A stretch of 24,536 nt of DNA from contig DKEW01000086.1 of assembly GCA_002452265.1 (NCBI GenBank), forward strand, positions 5,095-29,630, in the 5' to 3' direction. The position numbers were made by a program, and so were the translations under genes. The DNA is from Pelobacter sp. UBA6812 (GTDB lineage Bacteria; Desulfobacterota; Desulfuromonadia; Desulfuromonadales; Syntrophotaleaceae). Below the pieces are notes generated by a model that ran no database searches, was not told the origin of the DNA, and saw nothing but the letters and a program-made list of their open reading frames with translations. Below are positions 7,487 to 14,771 of this stretch, in pieces; position 1 is the stretch's first letter; every line of letters starts with the position of its first letter.

Positions 7487-8656
7487 TCAAAGCCCTGCGC
7501 GACTACGTAGCGATTCCACACGATCGGTGCGTTCCCAGGTGAACTCTGGAAGTTCGCGCCCGAAGTGTCCATAGGCCGCAGTTTTGCGGTAAATGGGTCG
7601 CAACAGATCGAGAGTCTGGATAATGGCGGCCGGCCGCATATCGAACTCCTCACGGACAATGCGTACGATTTCGTTGGAAGGCAGAACTCCGGTACCGAAA
7701 GTATTTACCATGATGGATACCGGCTCGGCGACACCTATCGCATAGGCAATCTGAACTTCACATTTGCGAGCAAGTTTGGCAGCAACAACGTTCTTTGCTA
7801 CATATCGCGCCATGTAAGATGCACTACGATCGACCTTGGAAGGGTCCTTCCCGGAGAAAGCCCCACCACCATGGGAACCTTGCCCACCATACGTATCGAC
7901 AATAATCTTACGCCCGGTCAATCCACAGTCGCCTTGCGGTCCACCGACCACAAACCGCCCGGTCGGATTCACATAAAACTTGGTCTCCTCGTCGAGCATA
8001 TCGGCGGGAATGACCTTTTTAATAACCTCTTCAAGCAAGGCTTCCCGCAAGGTTTCATAGGCCACGTCCGGAGCATGTTGTGAAGAAACCACAACCGTAT
8101 CCACCCTTACCGGTTTGTCATTAATATACTGCACGGAAACCTGCGACTTACTGTCCGGTCGCAAAAAAGTCAAAAGCCCGCTTTTACGAACTTCCGCCAT
8201 GCGTTGGGTCAGGTGATGCGCATAAGTAATGGGCATCGGCATGAGGACCGAGGTTTCATCACAGGCGTAACCGAACATGAGACCCTGATCGCCGGCGCCC
8301 TGTTCCTTAAAAAGCCCCTGTCCTTCAGTAACCCCCTGCGAAATATCCGGAGATTGACGATCAATCGAGGTAAGAACTGCACAGGTTTCCCAATCGAACC
8401 CCATGGCGCTATCGTTGTAGCCGATATCCCTGATGGCTTCGCGAACCACATTAGGATAATCGATGGCGGCGTTGGTGGTAATTTCACCGGCGATAACGAC
8501 CATACCGGTAGTGACCATGGTTTCACATGCTACGCGGCTCTGGGGATCCTGAGAAAGAATGGCATCGAGTACCGCATCGGAAACCTGATCTGCAACCTTA
8601 TCCGGATGGCCTTCGCTTACAGATTCGGACGTGAAAAGAAAATCGGTCATGGGCAT
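7487..8656 (-). CDS. metK: S-adenosylmethionine synthetase
   Basis: Cytosolic enzyme (389 aa) making SAM from methionine and ATP, releasing phosphate and diphosphate. Family marks are the N-terminal FTSESVSEGHPDKVADQVSD (His and Asp of the ATP site), GAGDQGLMFGYA (about residues 118-129), and the glycine-rich loop GGGAFSGKDPSKVDRSA with RYVAKN after it. Length is normal for bacterial MetK. The ATG at 8656 is preceded by AGGAGG at good spacing; a second ATG two codons on (8650) is less well placed. It is the last gene of the long minus-strand run but has its own strong promoter. No SAM riboswitch or SahR palindrome is seen in its short leader. Confidence 0.97.
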   Translation of the reverse strand: MPMTDFLFTSESVSEGHPDKVADQVSDAVLDAILSQDPQSRVACETMVTTGMVVIAGEITTNAAIDYPNVVREAIRDIGYNDSAMGFDWETCAVLTSIDRQSPDISQGVTEGQGLFKEQGAGDQGLMFGYACDETSVLMPMPITYAHHLTQRMAEVRKSGLLTFLRPDSKSQVSVQYINDKPVRVDTVVVSSQHAPDVAYETLREALLEEVIKKVIPADMLDEETKFYVNPTGRFVVGGPQGDCGLTGRKIIVDTYGGQGSHGGGAFSGKDPSKVDRSASYMARYVAKNVVAAKLARKCEVQIAYAIGVAEPVSIMVNTFGTGVLPSNEIVRIVREEFDMRPAAIIQTLDLLRPIYRKTAAYGHFGRELPEFTWERTDRVESLRSRAGL

Positions 8657-8695
8657 GAAAAATCCCTCCTGTTAAAAATATTTTCAAAACGATGA

Positions 8696-8724
8696 ATTTT
8701 AAGGACCACGGTTTCAGCTGTCAA
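8696..8724 (-). promoter_or_regulatory. metK promoter, near-consensus sigma-70
   Basis: A perfect TTGACA (8719-8724) and TAAAAT (8696-8701; five of six) are separated by exactly 17 bp. The -35 begins only a few bases after the ptsI stop codon. The start point would be near 8689, giving a leader of about 33 nt with AGGAGG. The leader is too short for a riboswitch, so metK is probably transcribed on its own at a high basal rate. Confidence 0.8.
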
Positions 8725-8728
8725 GCTT

Positions 8729-10504
8729 TTACTCGCCTGAGCTGCTTATGGGACGACTAAAAAGAGAAGGAAAGCGTTTATTCATTTCTTGCTCCAGACG
8801 CCTGGCAGCCTCGGGTGCCGATCCCAGATCGGAAAGTTCTTTAACCAACTGTTCAGCTTCAGGACGATAAACCTGCCTGACAATACGTTTAACCTGGGAT
8901 ATATACGGAGCATTCATGGACCACTCATCAAATCCAAGACCAAGCAACACCAGGGTATATAGAGGGTCTGCTGCCATTTCACCACAGATACCAACCATTA
9001 CTCCAGCCTGTTTAGCCGCTTGGCAAATCATGCGCAATACCCGCAATACCGCAGGATGCAGAGGTTCATAGAGATAGGCTACATGCTCGTTGCCACGGTC
9101 AACAGCAAGGCAGTATTGGATTAAATCATTGGTGCCGACTGAAAGAAAATCTACCTCCCGGGCCAAAAGCTCGGTAACCAGCGCAGCAGCAGGCGTTTCG
9201 ATCATAATACCGATTTCTATATCAGCATCGAACGCGTGGCCTTCATTCGCCAGTTCTAATTTCACCTCGTCAAGCAGGGCTTTGCAGCTTTTGATTTCTG
9301 CTACACCGGTAATCATGGGGAACAGCAGACGGGCTTTGCCATATACGGAGGCCCTGAGAACCGAACGCAGTTGAACCTTGAACAAGTTCTTTTCTTTCAG
9401 GGAAAACCGTATGGCGCGCAGTCCCATGGCCGGGTTCGCCTCATCGGAAAGATCGATCCCCGATACCAACTTGTCGCCACCGACATCAAGAGTACGAATA
9501 GTCACCGGATGCGGTGCCATCCTCTCAATAATCTCACGGTAAGCGGTGACCTGTTCTTCCTCTGTAGGAACACTTTTTCTCTGCATGTAAAGAAATTCGG
9601 TACGAAACAGCCCCACGCCCTGTGCGCCTTCACGTAAGGCGATCGGTACTTCTTCCGCTATTTCGATATTGCTGCGAAGAACAATATGGTGGCCATCAAG
9701 GGTGACCGCTTCAAGTCCCCGAAAGGATGTCAGTTCTTCCGTCTGGTATTCGTAAAATTGTTTTTTCTGCAGATAGTCCCTGAACGTATCCAAAGAAGGA
9801 TTGAGGACCACGGTACCGGTATTGCCATCAATGATGACAGGCATTCCTTCGCGCACCTGAGAGGTGATAGACTCGAGGCCCACCACGGCAGGAATCCCCA
9901 GAGAACGTGCAAGAATGGTCGTATGGGAGGTTCGGCCGCCAAGATCGGTAACAAAACCTATAATGCGCGACTTATCGATCTGCATGGTATCGGCAGGCGA
10001 CAGATCGTGCGCCACCACAACCGACTTGCGTTCGATATCCGCCAAAGACTGCTGGGTAACTCCGATCAGGTTACGCAGGATACGATCACCAACCGAATCG
10101 ATATCGGAGCGGCGTTCTCTTAAATATTCATCGTCAATAGCGTCAAAAACCGAGCGGAATCGCGTGAGGGTCCGCATAAGAGCACCCTCGGCATTAATTT
10201 TCTCACGTCTGATGGTTGCTACGGTTTCTTCTACCAGCATCGGATCTTGCAGTATCAGAAGATGAGTATCGATAATGTGCAGATGGTCGGCAATGTGAGG
10301 ATCCGCAACACGCTTTTTTACATCCTCCAGTTGTTCCTTGGAGCGGCCTAGAGCATCCCTAAACAGACGAACTTCGTCTTCCAGTTCATGGGGTTCAAGT
10401 GTCCGTTCCACGGCAGACATACGCCTTCGGTCAACTACATATGCAGATCCGATCGCAATACCAGGCGATGCGCCTATGCCTACGAGAAAAACGTCCTGAA
10501 TCAT
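8729..10504 (-). CDS. ptsI: PTS enzyme I (phosphoenolpyruvate-protein phosphotransferase)
   Basis: Soluble first enzyme of the phosphotransferase system (591 aa). It takes phosphate from PEP onto a histidine and passes it to HPr. The N-terminus GIGASPGIAIGSAYVV is typical. The active His is at about residue 194 in GGRTSHTTILARSLGIPAVV. The PEP-binding barrel has GLFRTEFLYM, RTLDVGGDK, the LSVGTNDLIQYCLAVDRGN stretch, and GICGEMAADP with the catalytic Cys. Length fits classic EI. It lacks the N-terminal GAF domain of EI-Ntr (PtsP). It begins one base after the ptsH stop, so the two are coupled. It would feed HPr and through it both the mannose-class IIA and PtsN. Confidence 0.95.
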   Translation of the reverse strand: MIQDVFLVGIGASPGIAIGSAYVVDRRRMSAVERTLEPHELEDEVRLFRDALGRSKEQLEDVKKRVADPHIADHLHIIDTHLLILQDPMLVEETVATIRREKINAEGALMRTLTRFRSVFDAIDDEYLRERRSDIDSVGDRILRNLIGVTQQSLADIERKSVVVAHDLSPADTMQIDKSRIIGFVTDLGGRTSHTTILARSLGIPAVVGLESITSQVREGMPVIIDGNTGTVVLNPSLDTFRDYLQKKQFYEYQTEELTSFRGLEAVTLDGHHIVLRSNIEIAEEVPIALREGAQGVGLFRTEFLYMQRKSVPTEEEQVTAYREIIERMAPHPVTIRTLDVGGDKLVSGIDLSDEANPAMGLRAIRFSLKEKNLFKVQLRSVLRASVYGKARLLFPMITGVAEIKSCKALLDEVKLELANEGHAFDADIEIGIMIETPAAALVTELLAREVDFLSVGTNDLIQYCLAVDRGNEHVAYLYEPLHPAVLRVLRMICQAAKQAGVMVGICGEMAADPLYTLVLLGLGFDEWSMNAPYISQVKRIVRQVYRPEAEQLVKELSDLGSAPEAARRLEQEMNKRFPSLFSRPISSSGE

Positions 10505-10505
10505 G

Positions 10506-10772
10506 CTACAGCTCTCCGAACCCGTTTTTAATCAACTGCCCCAGAGCCTCCATGGCAACAGCAGCATCCCGCCCTGAAATCTGAACTTCAATTTCAGACC
10601 CCTGTGCTGCAGCCAGCATCAAGATCCCCATAATACTTTTGCCACTAACCTCTTCACCATCCTTTGATACGATGACTTCAGATTCAAATTTACTGGCAGT
10701 CTGCACAAATAGCGCCGCAGCCCTGGCGTGTAAACCAAGCTTATTGATAATGGTAAAAATTTGCTTTTCCAT
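10506..10772 (-). CDS. ptsH: Phosphocarrier protein HPr
   Basis: Small PTS carrier (88 aa). It receives phosphate from EI at His15 (KLGLHARAA, residues 11-19) and hands it to IIA proteins. It also carries the Ser46 site (SGKSIMGIL) that HPr kinase uses where that enzyme exists. The start ATG overlaps the IID stop by one base (TGATG), so translation is coupled; the longer frame running back into IID is rejected. Its place after rapZ and the PTS genes corresponds to that of NPr (ptsO) in the E. coli rpoN cluster. Here it is paired with a full EI and probably serves both roles. Confidence 0.95.
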   Translation of the reverse strand: MEKQIFTIINKLGLHARAAALFVQTASKFESEVIVSKDGEEVSGKSIMGILMLAAAQGSEIEVQISGRDAAVAMEALGQLIKNGFGEL

Positions 10773-11542
10773 CAAAATCTCAGACTGGTGCATATGTGCA
10801 ATCCGATCCATAACAAAATAACCAAACCGATTAACATCACAAGGGACGACAAGCCTCTGCGTAAAAAATTCCCTGCAATCACGACACCAGGCACCGAGAG
10901 CCATCCCCACATGGTCGACTGATGGAGATTCTCGATGCCGGAAAACGCAACCCAAGCGGAAAAACCTCCCAGCACTACTACCAAAATGAACCGCAAACGA
11001 TATGCCAAATCCGACAAACGCCAACGTTGCAGATTATCGACTATTTTGTAATCCCTTTGATAGCCCAACATAAAACCATAAAATCGCAAACCGATAGATG
11101 GCACATTGTAGAGCACTAAAAACACTGGCACAGCCCACCAATACCCGGCAAAAGCAAGCCATACCCCAGTAATCGCAGCAAGTGGGCGTAAAGTAGCCCA
11201 AAAGAAACTATCACCCATGGCAGCACATGGACCGGCAAGAGCTGACTTGAATTCCTCGACCTCCATAACCAGATCCGCCCCACAACTCTTTTTTTCTTCA
11301 AGACGAAGACTAGCGCCAATAATGGGAAAAGCGAGAACGGGATTGGAATTAAAATAAGCCAGGTTTCGCCTGCATACGTTCTGCAATTCCTGACCTTGAT
11401 ACATTCGACGTAAAGCTGGCAACACGGCAAATAAAAAGCCGAGATTTTGCATACGCCCAAAACTCCAGCTGGCCTGCAAAACTAAAGCGCGTAGCGCTAC
11501 AACCCACAGGGTTCTATTGGATAGCTTTTGCTGATCACTCAT
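10772..11542 (-). CDS. PTS mannose/fructose/sorbose family subunit IID
   Basis: Membrane subunit (256 aa) that with IIC forms the translocation channel of mannose-class PTS. Matches to ManZ include LQASWSFGRMQNLGFLFAVL near the N-terminus, LAYFNSNPVLAFPIIGASLRLEE, and AGPCAAMGDSFFWATLRP. The last corresponds to the family's GPLAGVGDPIFWGTxRP, with the usual Pro after GD replaced by Ser. The C-terminal half holds several hydrophobic helices and a GF(M)LGYQRDYKIV segment. It is shorter than E. coli ManZ, mainly at the N-terminus and in the last third. It lies in order IIA-IIB-IIC-IID-HPr-EI. The substrate cannot be read from sequence; a mainly regulatory role is possible. Confidence 0.85.
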   Translation of the reverse strand: MSDQQKLSNRTLWVVALRALVLQASWSFGRMQNLGFLFAVLPALRRMYQGQELQNVCRRNLAYFNSNPVLAFPIIGASLRLEEKKSCGADLVMEVEEFKSALAGPCAAMGDSFFWATLRPLAAITGVWLAFAGYWWAVPVFLVLYNVPSIGLRFYGFMLGYQRDYKIVDNLQRWRLSDLAYRLRFILVVVLGGFSAWVAFSGIENLHQSTMWGWLSVPGVVIAGNFLRRGLSSLVMLIGLVILLWIGLHICTSLRF

Positions 11543-11545
11543 AAC

Positions 11546-12241
11546 TTATCCAAAAATCTGAAGCAGACCATATACAACCAAAAATGAACTGCTATAAACC
11601 CAGATAGAGGGGCGAAAGTTTACGGTGCAGAGACATGCGGACACTCCAATAAGGGGCACCGCCAACCGTAACCATGGAAACATGGCGACCAGATCACTCG
11701 ACAACAAGGGTACAAGCAGTCGTAAACTCACTAAACCGCCAAGCAAAATCACACTGAAGGTCGCAATCGACGCAAGACCAAAGTGACATGCCCCCTGTAA
11801 ATGCAGCCATGTCAAGCAACTGTACCTCCCCTGTTCGATAGCATGGTCCGCGCGCATCCACAGCCTGCTATTCAGTCGCCTGGCAACTCGGTCGAAAAAC
11901 TCTCCAACCTTGCCAAAGGGCAAAGTAACCAGCAGGCAAAGGATGGAAAAGGCCGCCAGGGGGATGGGAGCACCTGGATATTGTGTAATGGCAAGACATG
12001 TACAGCCAATGGCAACCTGAGTATCATCAGGAGGGACCGACGCACCTACGGGTATACGCCCCAACCACAGCAGTTCGAGTAATGCTCCGATTAGCAATCC
12101 CGTTGCTGCATCCCCCAATAAACATCCAGTCATTGGAGCGGCCACAATCGGACGGGAAATCATCAGCTGAAATACGGCCGTTCGATCAAGACCAGCTATT
12201 AACGATGCAGTAAACGCCATCAAGTAGGGATAATCAGGCAT
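11546..12241 (-). CDS. PTS mannose/fructose/sorbose family subunit IIC
   Basis: Polytopic membrane protein (231 aa), partner of IID in sugar translocation. The N-terminal stretch SLIAGLDRTAVFQLMISRPI aligns with ManY-type IIC. It is followed by GCLLGDAATGLLIGALLELLWLG and PVGASVPPDDTQVAIG, which are family hallmarks. About six hydrophobic helices can be seen. It is shorter than ManY (about 265 aa) at the C-terminus. The gene starts 11 bp after IIB, and its stop is 3 bp before IID. The ribosome binding site is weak, so coupling to IIB is likely. Confidence 0.85.
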   Translation of the reverse strand: MPDYPYLMAFTASLIAGLDRTAVFQLMISRPIVAAPMTGCLLGDAATGLLIGALLELLWLGRIPVGASVPPDDTQVAIGCTCLAITQYPGAPIPLAAFSILCLLVTLPFGKVGEFFDRVARRLNSRLWMRADHAIEQGRYSCLTWLHLQGACHFGLASIATFSVILLGGLVSLRLLVPLLSSDLVAMFPWLRLAVPLIGVSACLCTVNFRPSIWVYSSSFLVVYGLLQIFG

Positions 12242-12252
12242 ATTGGAAGGCT

Positions 12253-12735
12253 TTACTTGTTATTTATCATGCTGCGCCATTCGCGTTGTCGATCCGACGG
12301 GACGCACTGCAGGTTAATCTCAACGCCCCTGTTCTCAAGCTCTGTCAGGCTATTAATATCAGCATGATCGAGCGTGACAGTGCACCCTAGCTGATGCACG
12401 CCTTCTGGACGGTGAAGATTACCAAGATTAAGCTGAGAAAAGTGCAATCCCATGACATAGGCTTGCAACGCATCATCGGGAGAGGCGAACAACACCATAA
12501 CTCGCCGAGTACTGTTATCCGGAGCCAGCACAAACCTAGCAGAATTTTCCACACTCTCGATTATGACCTGAATGCCACGAGGCACGGCTGCTACCATCAG
12601 CCTCTTGCGCATATCCGCATCGGCAAGATCATTGTTGGCGACTACAATGCAATCAGCCTTGGTTGTAGGGATCCAGGCCTCTAGAACCTGTCCGTGAATC
12701 AACCGATTATCTACACGCGCAAGTACGATGCTCAT
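12253..12735 (-). CDS. PTS mannose/fructose/sorbose family subunit IIB
   Basis: Cytosolic phosphotransfer subunit (160 aa from the ATG). The active His lies in SIVLARVDNRLIHGQVLEAW (RLIHGQV), the classic IIB-man site phosphorylated by IIA. The downstream fold has DCIVVANNDLADAD and LGNLHRPEGVHQL, both family-like. An in-frame TTG three codons earlier (12744) is possible but less likely. It is preceded by IIA with a 20-bp gap. The active-site His is intact, so the phosphorelay appears functional. Confidence 0.88.
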   Translation of the reverse strand: MSIVLARVDNRLIHGQVLEAWIPTTKADCIVVANNDLADADMRKRLMVAAVPRGIQVIIESVENSARFVLAPDNSTRRVMVLFASPDDALQAYVMGLHFSQLNLGNLHRPEGVHQLGCTVTLDHADINSLTELENRGVEINLQCVPSDRQREWRSMINNK

Positions 12736-12755
12736 AAGACACAATCAGCCAGTGG

Positions 12756-13157
12756 CTATTTTGCAAGAATTTCGCTGGCCAGCAAAATACTCTGCTGACC
12801 GTAATCTCTTAGTAGAAGCGCAAGTTCGTTCAACGAACGGCCGTTTCGCTCTTGGGAAGCCCTGAGCAACATGGGCAGGTTAACCCCACTTAGAACGTCG
12901 ACAATTCCTTGTTCAAGAAAGGAAAATCCGATATTGGAAGGGGTACCGCCAAACATATCGGTCATTATCAGAACCCCTTCTCCATCGTGTCCAGCACTAT
13001 CAATGGCGCGTTGGAAACGCTGCCGAATCTCGTCCGGCCCATCTCCACGCAAGATTTCCACAATGGACACAGAGGGCAGCGGACCAAGAATCATCTCCGC
13101 GGTTCTAACGAGCTCCCCAGCCAATCCGCAGTGTGTAGCAATAACTAACCCAATCAC
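12756..13157 (-). CDS. PTS mannose-type subunit IIA
   Basis: Cytosolic subunit (133 aa) that accepts phosphate from HPr at His9 (GLVIATHCGLAGELV). MTDMFGGTPSNIGF is the conserved mid-domain motif of IIA-man. It uses a GTG start at 13157; the Shine-Dalgarno AAGGAG lies within the last codons of rapZ, so translation is coupled to rapZ. It is a free-standing IIA, not fused to IIB as in E. coli ManX. Confidence 0.92.
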   Translation of the reverse strand: MIGLVIATHCGLAGELVRTAEMILGPLPSVSIVEILRGDGPDEIRQRFQRAIDSAGHDGEGVLIMTDMFGGTPSNIGFSFLEQGIVDVLSGVNLPMLLRASQERNGRSLNELALLLRDYGQQSILLASEILAK

Positions 13158-13160
13158 CCA

Positions 13161-14030
13161 TTACTCCTTGGCCACATCACGGTGCAACCCCTCGACCATC
13201 AAGTTATCACCTTGAATCGCGTGACGAAGGTATTCAGCAATGGCCACACTGCGGTGTCTTCCGCCAGTACATCCAATCGAGATGGTAAGATTACTTTTGC
13301 CCTCTTTATGATAACAAGGCAACAAGTAATCCAGCAGCGGCTTAAAACGATCTAGAAATTCCCGACATGCCTCCTGGCCCAAAACAAAATCGCGCACGCT
13401 AGGAGAAAGTCCGGTTTGAGGTCTCAGTTCTGGGACAAAGTGAGGATTGGGAATAAAGCGGACATCCATGACAAGGTCCGAACCGGGGGGAATGCCGTAA
13501 CGATAACCAAATGATTGGACGAGAACAGCAAGAGGTATCCCCTTACTCTCCCCACCGACCATGTGAACAACTTTGGCCCGAAGTTGATGGGGAGTAAGCC
13601 ATGATGAATCAATGATCTCCGTAGAAAGGTCCATAATTCCGGCGAGCAATCTACGTTCTTTGCGGATCGATTCTGTGACACCCTCTTTTTGAGACAAAGG
13701 ATGGCGACGGCGTGTTTCAGAATAACGACGAATAAGAACATCGTCAGCCGCGTCAAAAAAGTAAATATCTACCAAATGCCCGGCAGAGCGTACCTGATCT
13801 AGTGTTTCCCGATAACCTTCAAGATAGGACTTATTACGGACATCGGCAACAACGGCAACATTGGACTCACCCTCCTCTGAACAAGAATGCAATTTCAGAA
13901 ACTCAGGCAGCAATGTCAACGGAAGGTTATCGACAACAAAGAAACCTTCATCTTCCAAGGCTCTGGCGGCGGTGGTTTTCCCGGACCCGGACAGACCGGT
14001 AATAATAATCAACCGAACGCGTTTCATCAT
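13161..14030 (-). CDS. rapZ: RNase adapter/nucleotide-binding protein RapZ
   Basis: P-loop protein of the RapZ (YvcJ/YhbJ) family, 289 aa. The N-terminal Walker A is GLSGSGKTTAARALEDEGFF with VVDNLP after it. The C-terminal domain has the diagnostic SIGCTGGRHRSVAIAEYL. In E. coli RapZ guides RNase E to the GlmZ small RNA and controls glucosamine-6-phosphate synthesis; in other phyla the targets are less known. Two ATGs (14030 and 14027) follow a GGAG very closely; the second has better spacing. The gene lies after ptsN as in E. coli, but 190 bp away and behind a terminator. It is translationally linked to the PTS IIA gene. Confidence 0.94.
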   Translation of the reverse strand: MMKRVRLIIITGLSGSGKTTAARALEDEGFFVVDNLPLTLLPEFLKLHSCSEEGESNVAVVADVRNKSYLEGYRETLDQVRSAGHLVDIYFFDAADDVLIRRYSETRRRHPLSQKEGVTESIRKERRLLAGIMDLSTEIIDSSWLTPHQLRAKVVHMVGGESKGIPLAVLVQSFGYRYGIPPGSDLVMDVRFIPNPHFVPELRPQTGLSPSVRDFVLGQEACREFLDRFKPLLDYLLPCYHKEGKSNLTISIGCTGGRHRSVAIAEYLRHAIQGDNLMVEGLHRDVAKE

Positions 14031-14038
14031 TCTCCAAG

Positions 14039-14057
14039 TTCGCCGGGATTCGGCGAA
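14039..14057 (-). promoter_or_regulatory. Hairpin beside the rapZ ribosome binding site
   Basis: A perfect 7-bp stem, TTCGCCG (14039-14045) with CGGCGAA (14051-14057), has a 5-nt loop. In the mRNA its 3' arm ends three bases before the GGAG of rapZ. It has no U tail, so it is not a terminator. It could affect ribosome access or mRNA stability; this is inference from position. Confidence 0.5.
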
Positions 14058-14084
14058 TCTTCAATAATAATATAGCGTCTACAG

Positions 14085-14141
14085 AAAAAAGGGTACCAAG
14101 CGAGACCCGACTTCATCGACAGGCCGCCAGGATACCCTTTT
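14085..14141 (-). terminator. Intrinsic terminator with long loop between ptsN and rapZ
   Basis: AAAAGGGTACC (14087-14097) pairs with GGATACCCTTTT (14130-14141), leaving one bulged base and a 32-nt loop. On the minus strand the 3' arm runs into TTTTTT (14085-14090). It would end transcripts from the kds-lpt-rpoN-hpf-ptsN side. The large loop is unusual and leaves room for an alternative fold, so an attenuator is possible. Weak -10-like sequence (TATATT/TATTAT) follows it before rapZ. Confidence 0.6.
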
Positions 14142-14220
14142 AAAGAAATAGTTGCGGCATACGGTTAGCCGCCAAGTCATGAAAAGAGATCAGTTTAAAA
14201 TAGCTGCTCCAAAACCGAGT

Positions 14221-14682
14221 TCAAAGTCTTTCTTCCTCTTCACCGATAATACGGTAAAGATCATCCCTGGAGTTTGCCCCTAACAGTCTTTGGCGAACCG
14301 CAGGACTTTTTAACAATTTGGAAATACGCGCAAGGGTCTTGAGATGAATACCGACGGATTCTTCCGGCGCAAGTAATAAAAAGAAAAGCTGCGCAGGTTT
14401 TCCATCCAGAGAATCGAAATCAACCCCCTTGCTGCTGCGACCAAATGAAAGCAGTAACTGGTCGATGGTACGAAGCTTTCCATGGGGAATGGCAACCCCT
14501 TCACCTATGCCGGTACTTCCCAAGCGTTCGCGCTCCTGAAGTACACGGACGACTTCTGCACGGTCCAGTTCCTTACCAACCTTGATCGCAGCTCCAGCAA
14601 GTTCTTCGAGAACGGCATCTTTTTCAACCGCCTCCAGATTTGCCACGATAGCGGCAGGATTGAGCAGATCGACGATTTTCAT
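14221..14682 (-). CDS. ptsN: PTS nitrogen-regulatory IIA protein PtsN
   Basis: Cytosolic regulatory IIA-Ntr protein (153 aa). The active His67 is in GEGVAIPHGKL, followed by AQLFFLLLAPEESVGIHLKTLARIS, the family core. In other bacteria it links PTS phosphorylation to potassium, nitrogen or stress control, without sugar transport. The ATG at 14682 has no clear Shine-Dalgarno; an in-frame stop lies two codons upstream, so it cannot start earlier. Position between hpf and rapZ matches E. coli. With no EI-Ntr in the window, HPr and EI encoded nearby are its likely phosphate donors. Confidence 0.95.
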   Translation of the reverse strand: MKIVDLLNPAAIVANLEAVEKDAVLEELAGAAIKVGKELDRAEVVRVLQERERLGSTGIGEGVAIPHGKLRTIDQLLLSFGRSSKGVDFDSLDGKPAQLFFLLLAPEESVGIHLKTLARISKLLKSPAVRQRLLGANSRDDLYRIIGEEEERL

Positions 14683-14712
14683 AGTTTAAACAAAAGAACC
14701 ACATCCAACTTT

Positions 14713-14744
14713 TTACCCGTGCATTGGACTGGTCTTTTCCTCCT
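14713..14744 (-). promoter_or_regulatory. Orphan Shine-Dalgarno with 3-codon minimal ORF in the ptsN leader
   Basis: The hpf-ptsN gap carries a perfect AGGAGG (14739-14744) on the minus strand that does not serve ptsN, whose start is 57 bases further on. The first ATG after it, at 14 nt, opens ATG-CAC-GGG-TAA (14713-14724). The spacing is long, so it may not be translated; it may instead hold a ribosome in the leader. Confidence 0.3.
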
Positions 14745-14771
14745 CAAAATTGCATTAAAACCTGAAACGGC

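Noticed and set aside
8657..8728. SAM-type riboswitch before metK
   Set aside because: The predicted leader is about 33 nt with no room for the conserved stems.
10772..11024. Longer HPr reading through the end of the IID gene
   Set aside because: HPr is normally about 88 aa, and the ATG at 10772 gives the exact family N-terminus and His15/Ser46 numbering.
14142..14220. Sigma-54 promoter before rapZ
   Set aside because: TTGGCGGC-like sequence occurs on the minus strand but the GG and GC elements are not 10 bp apart.
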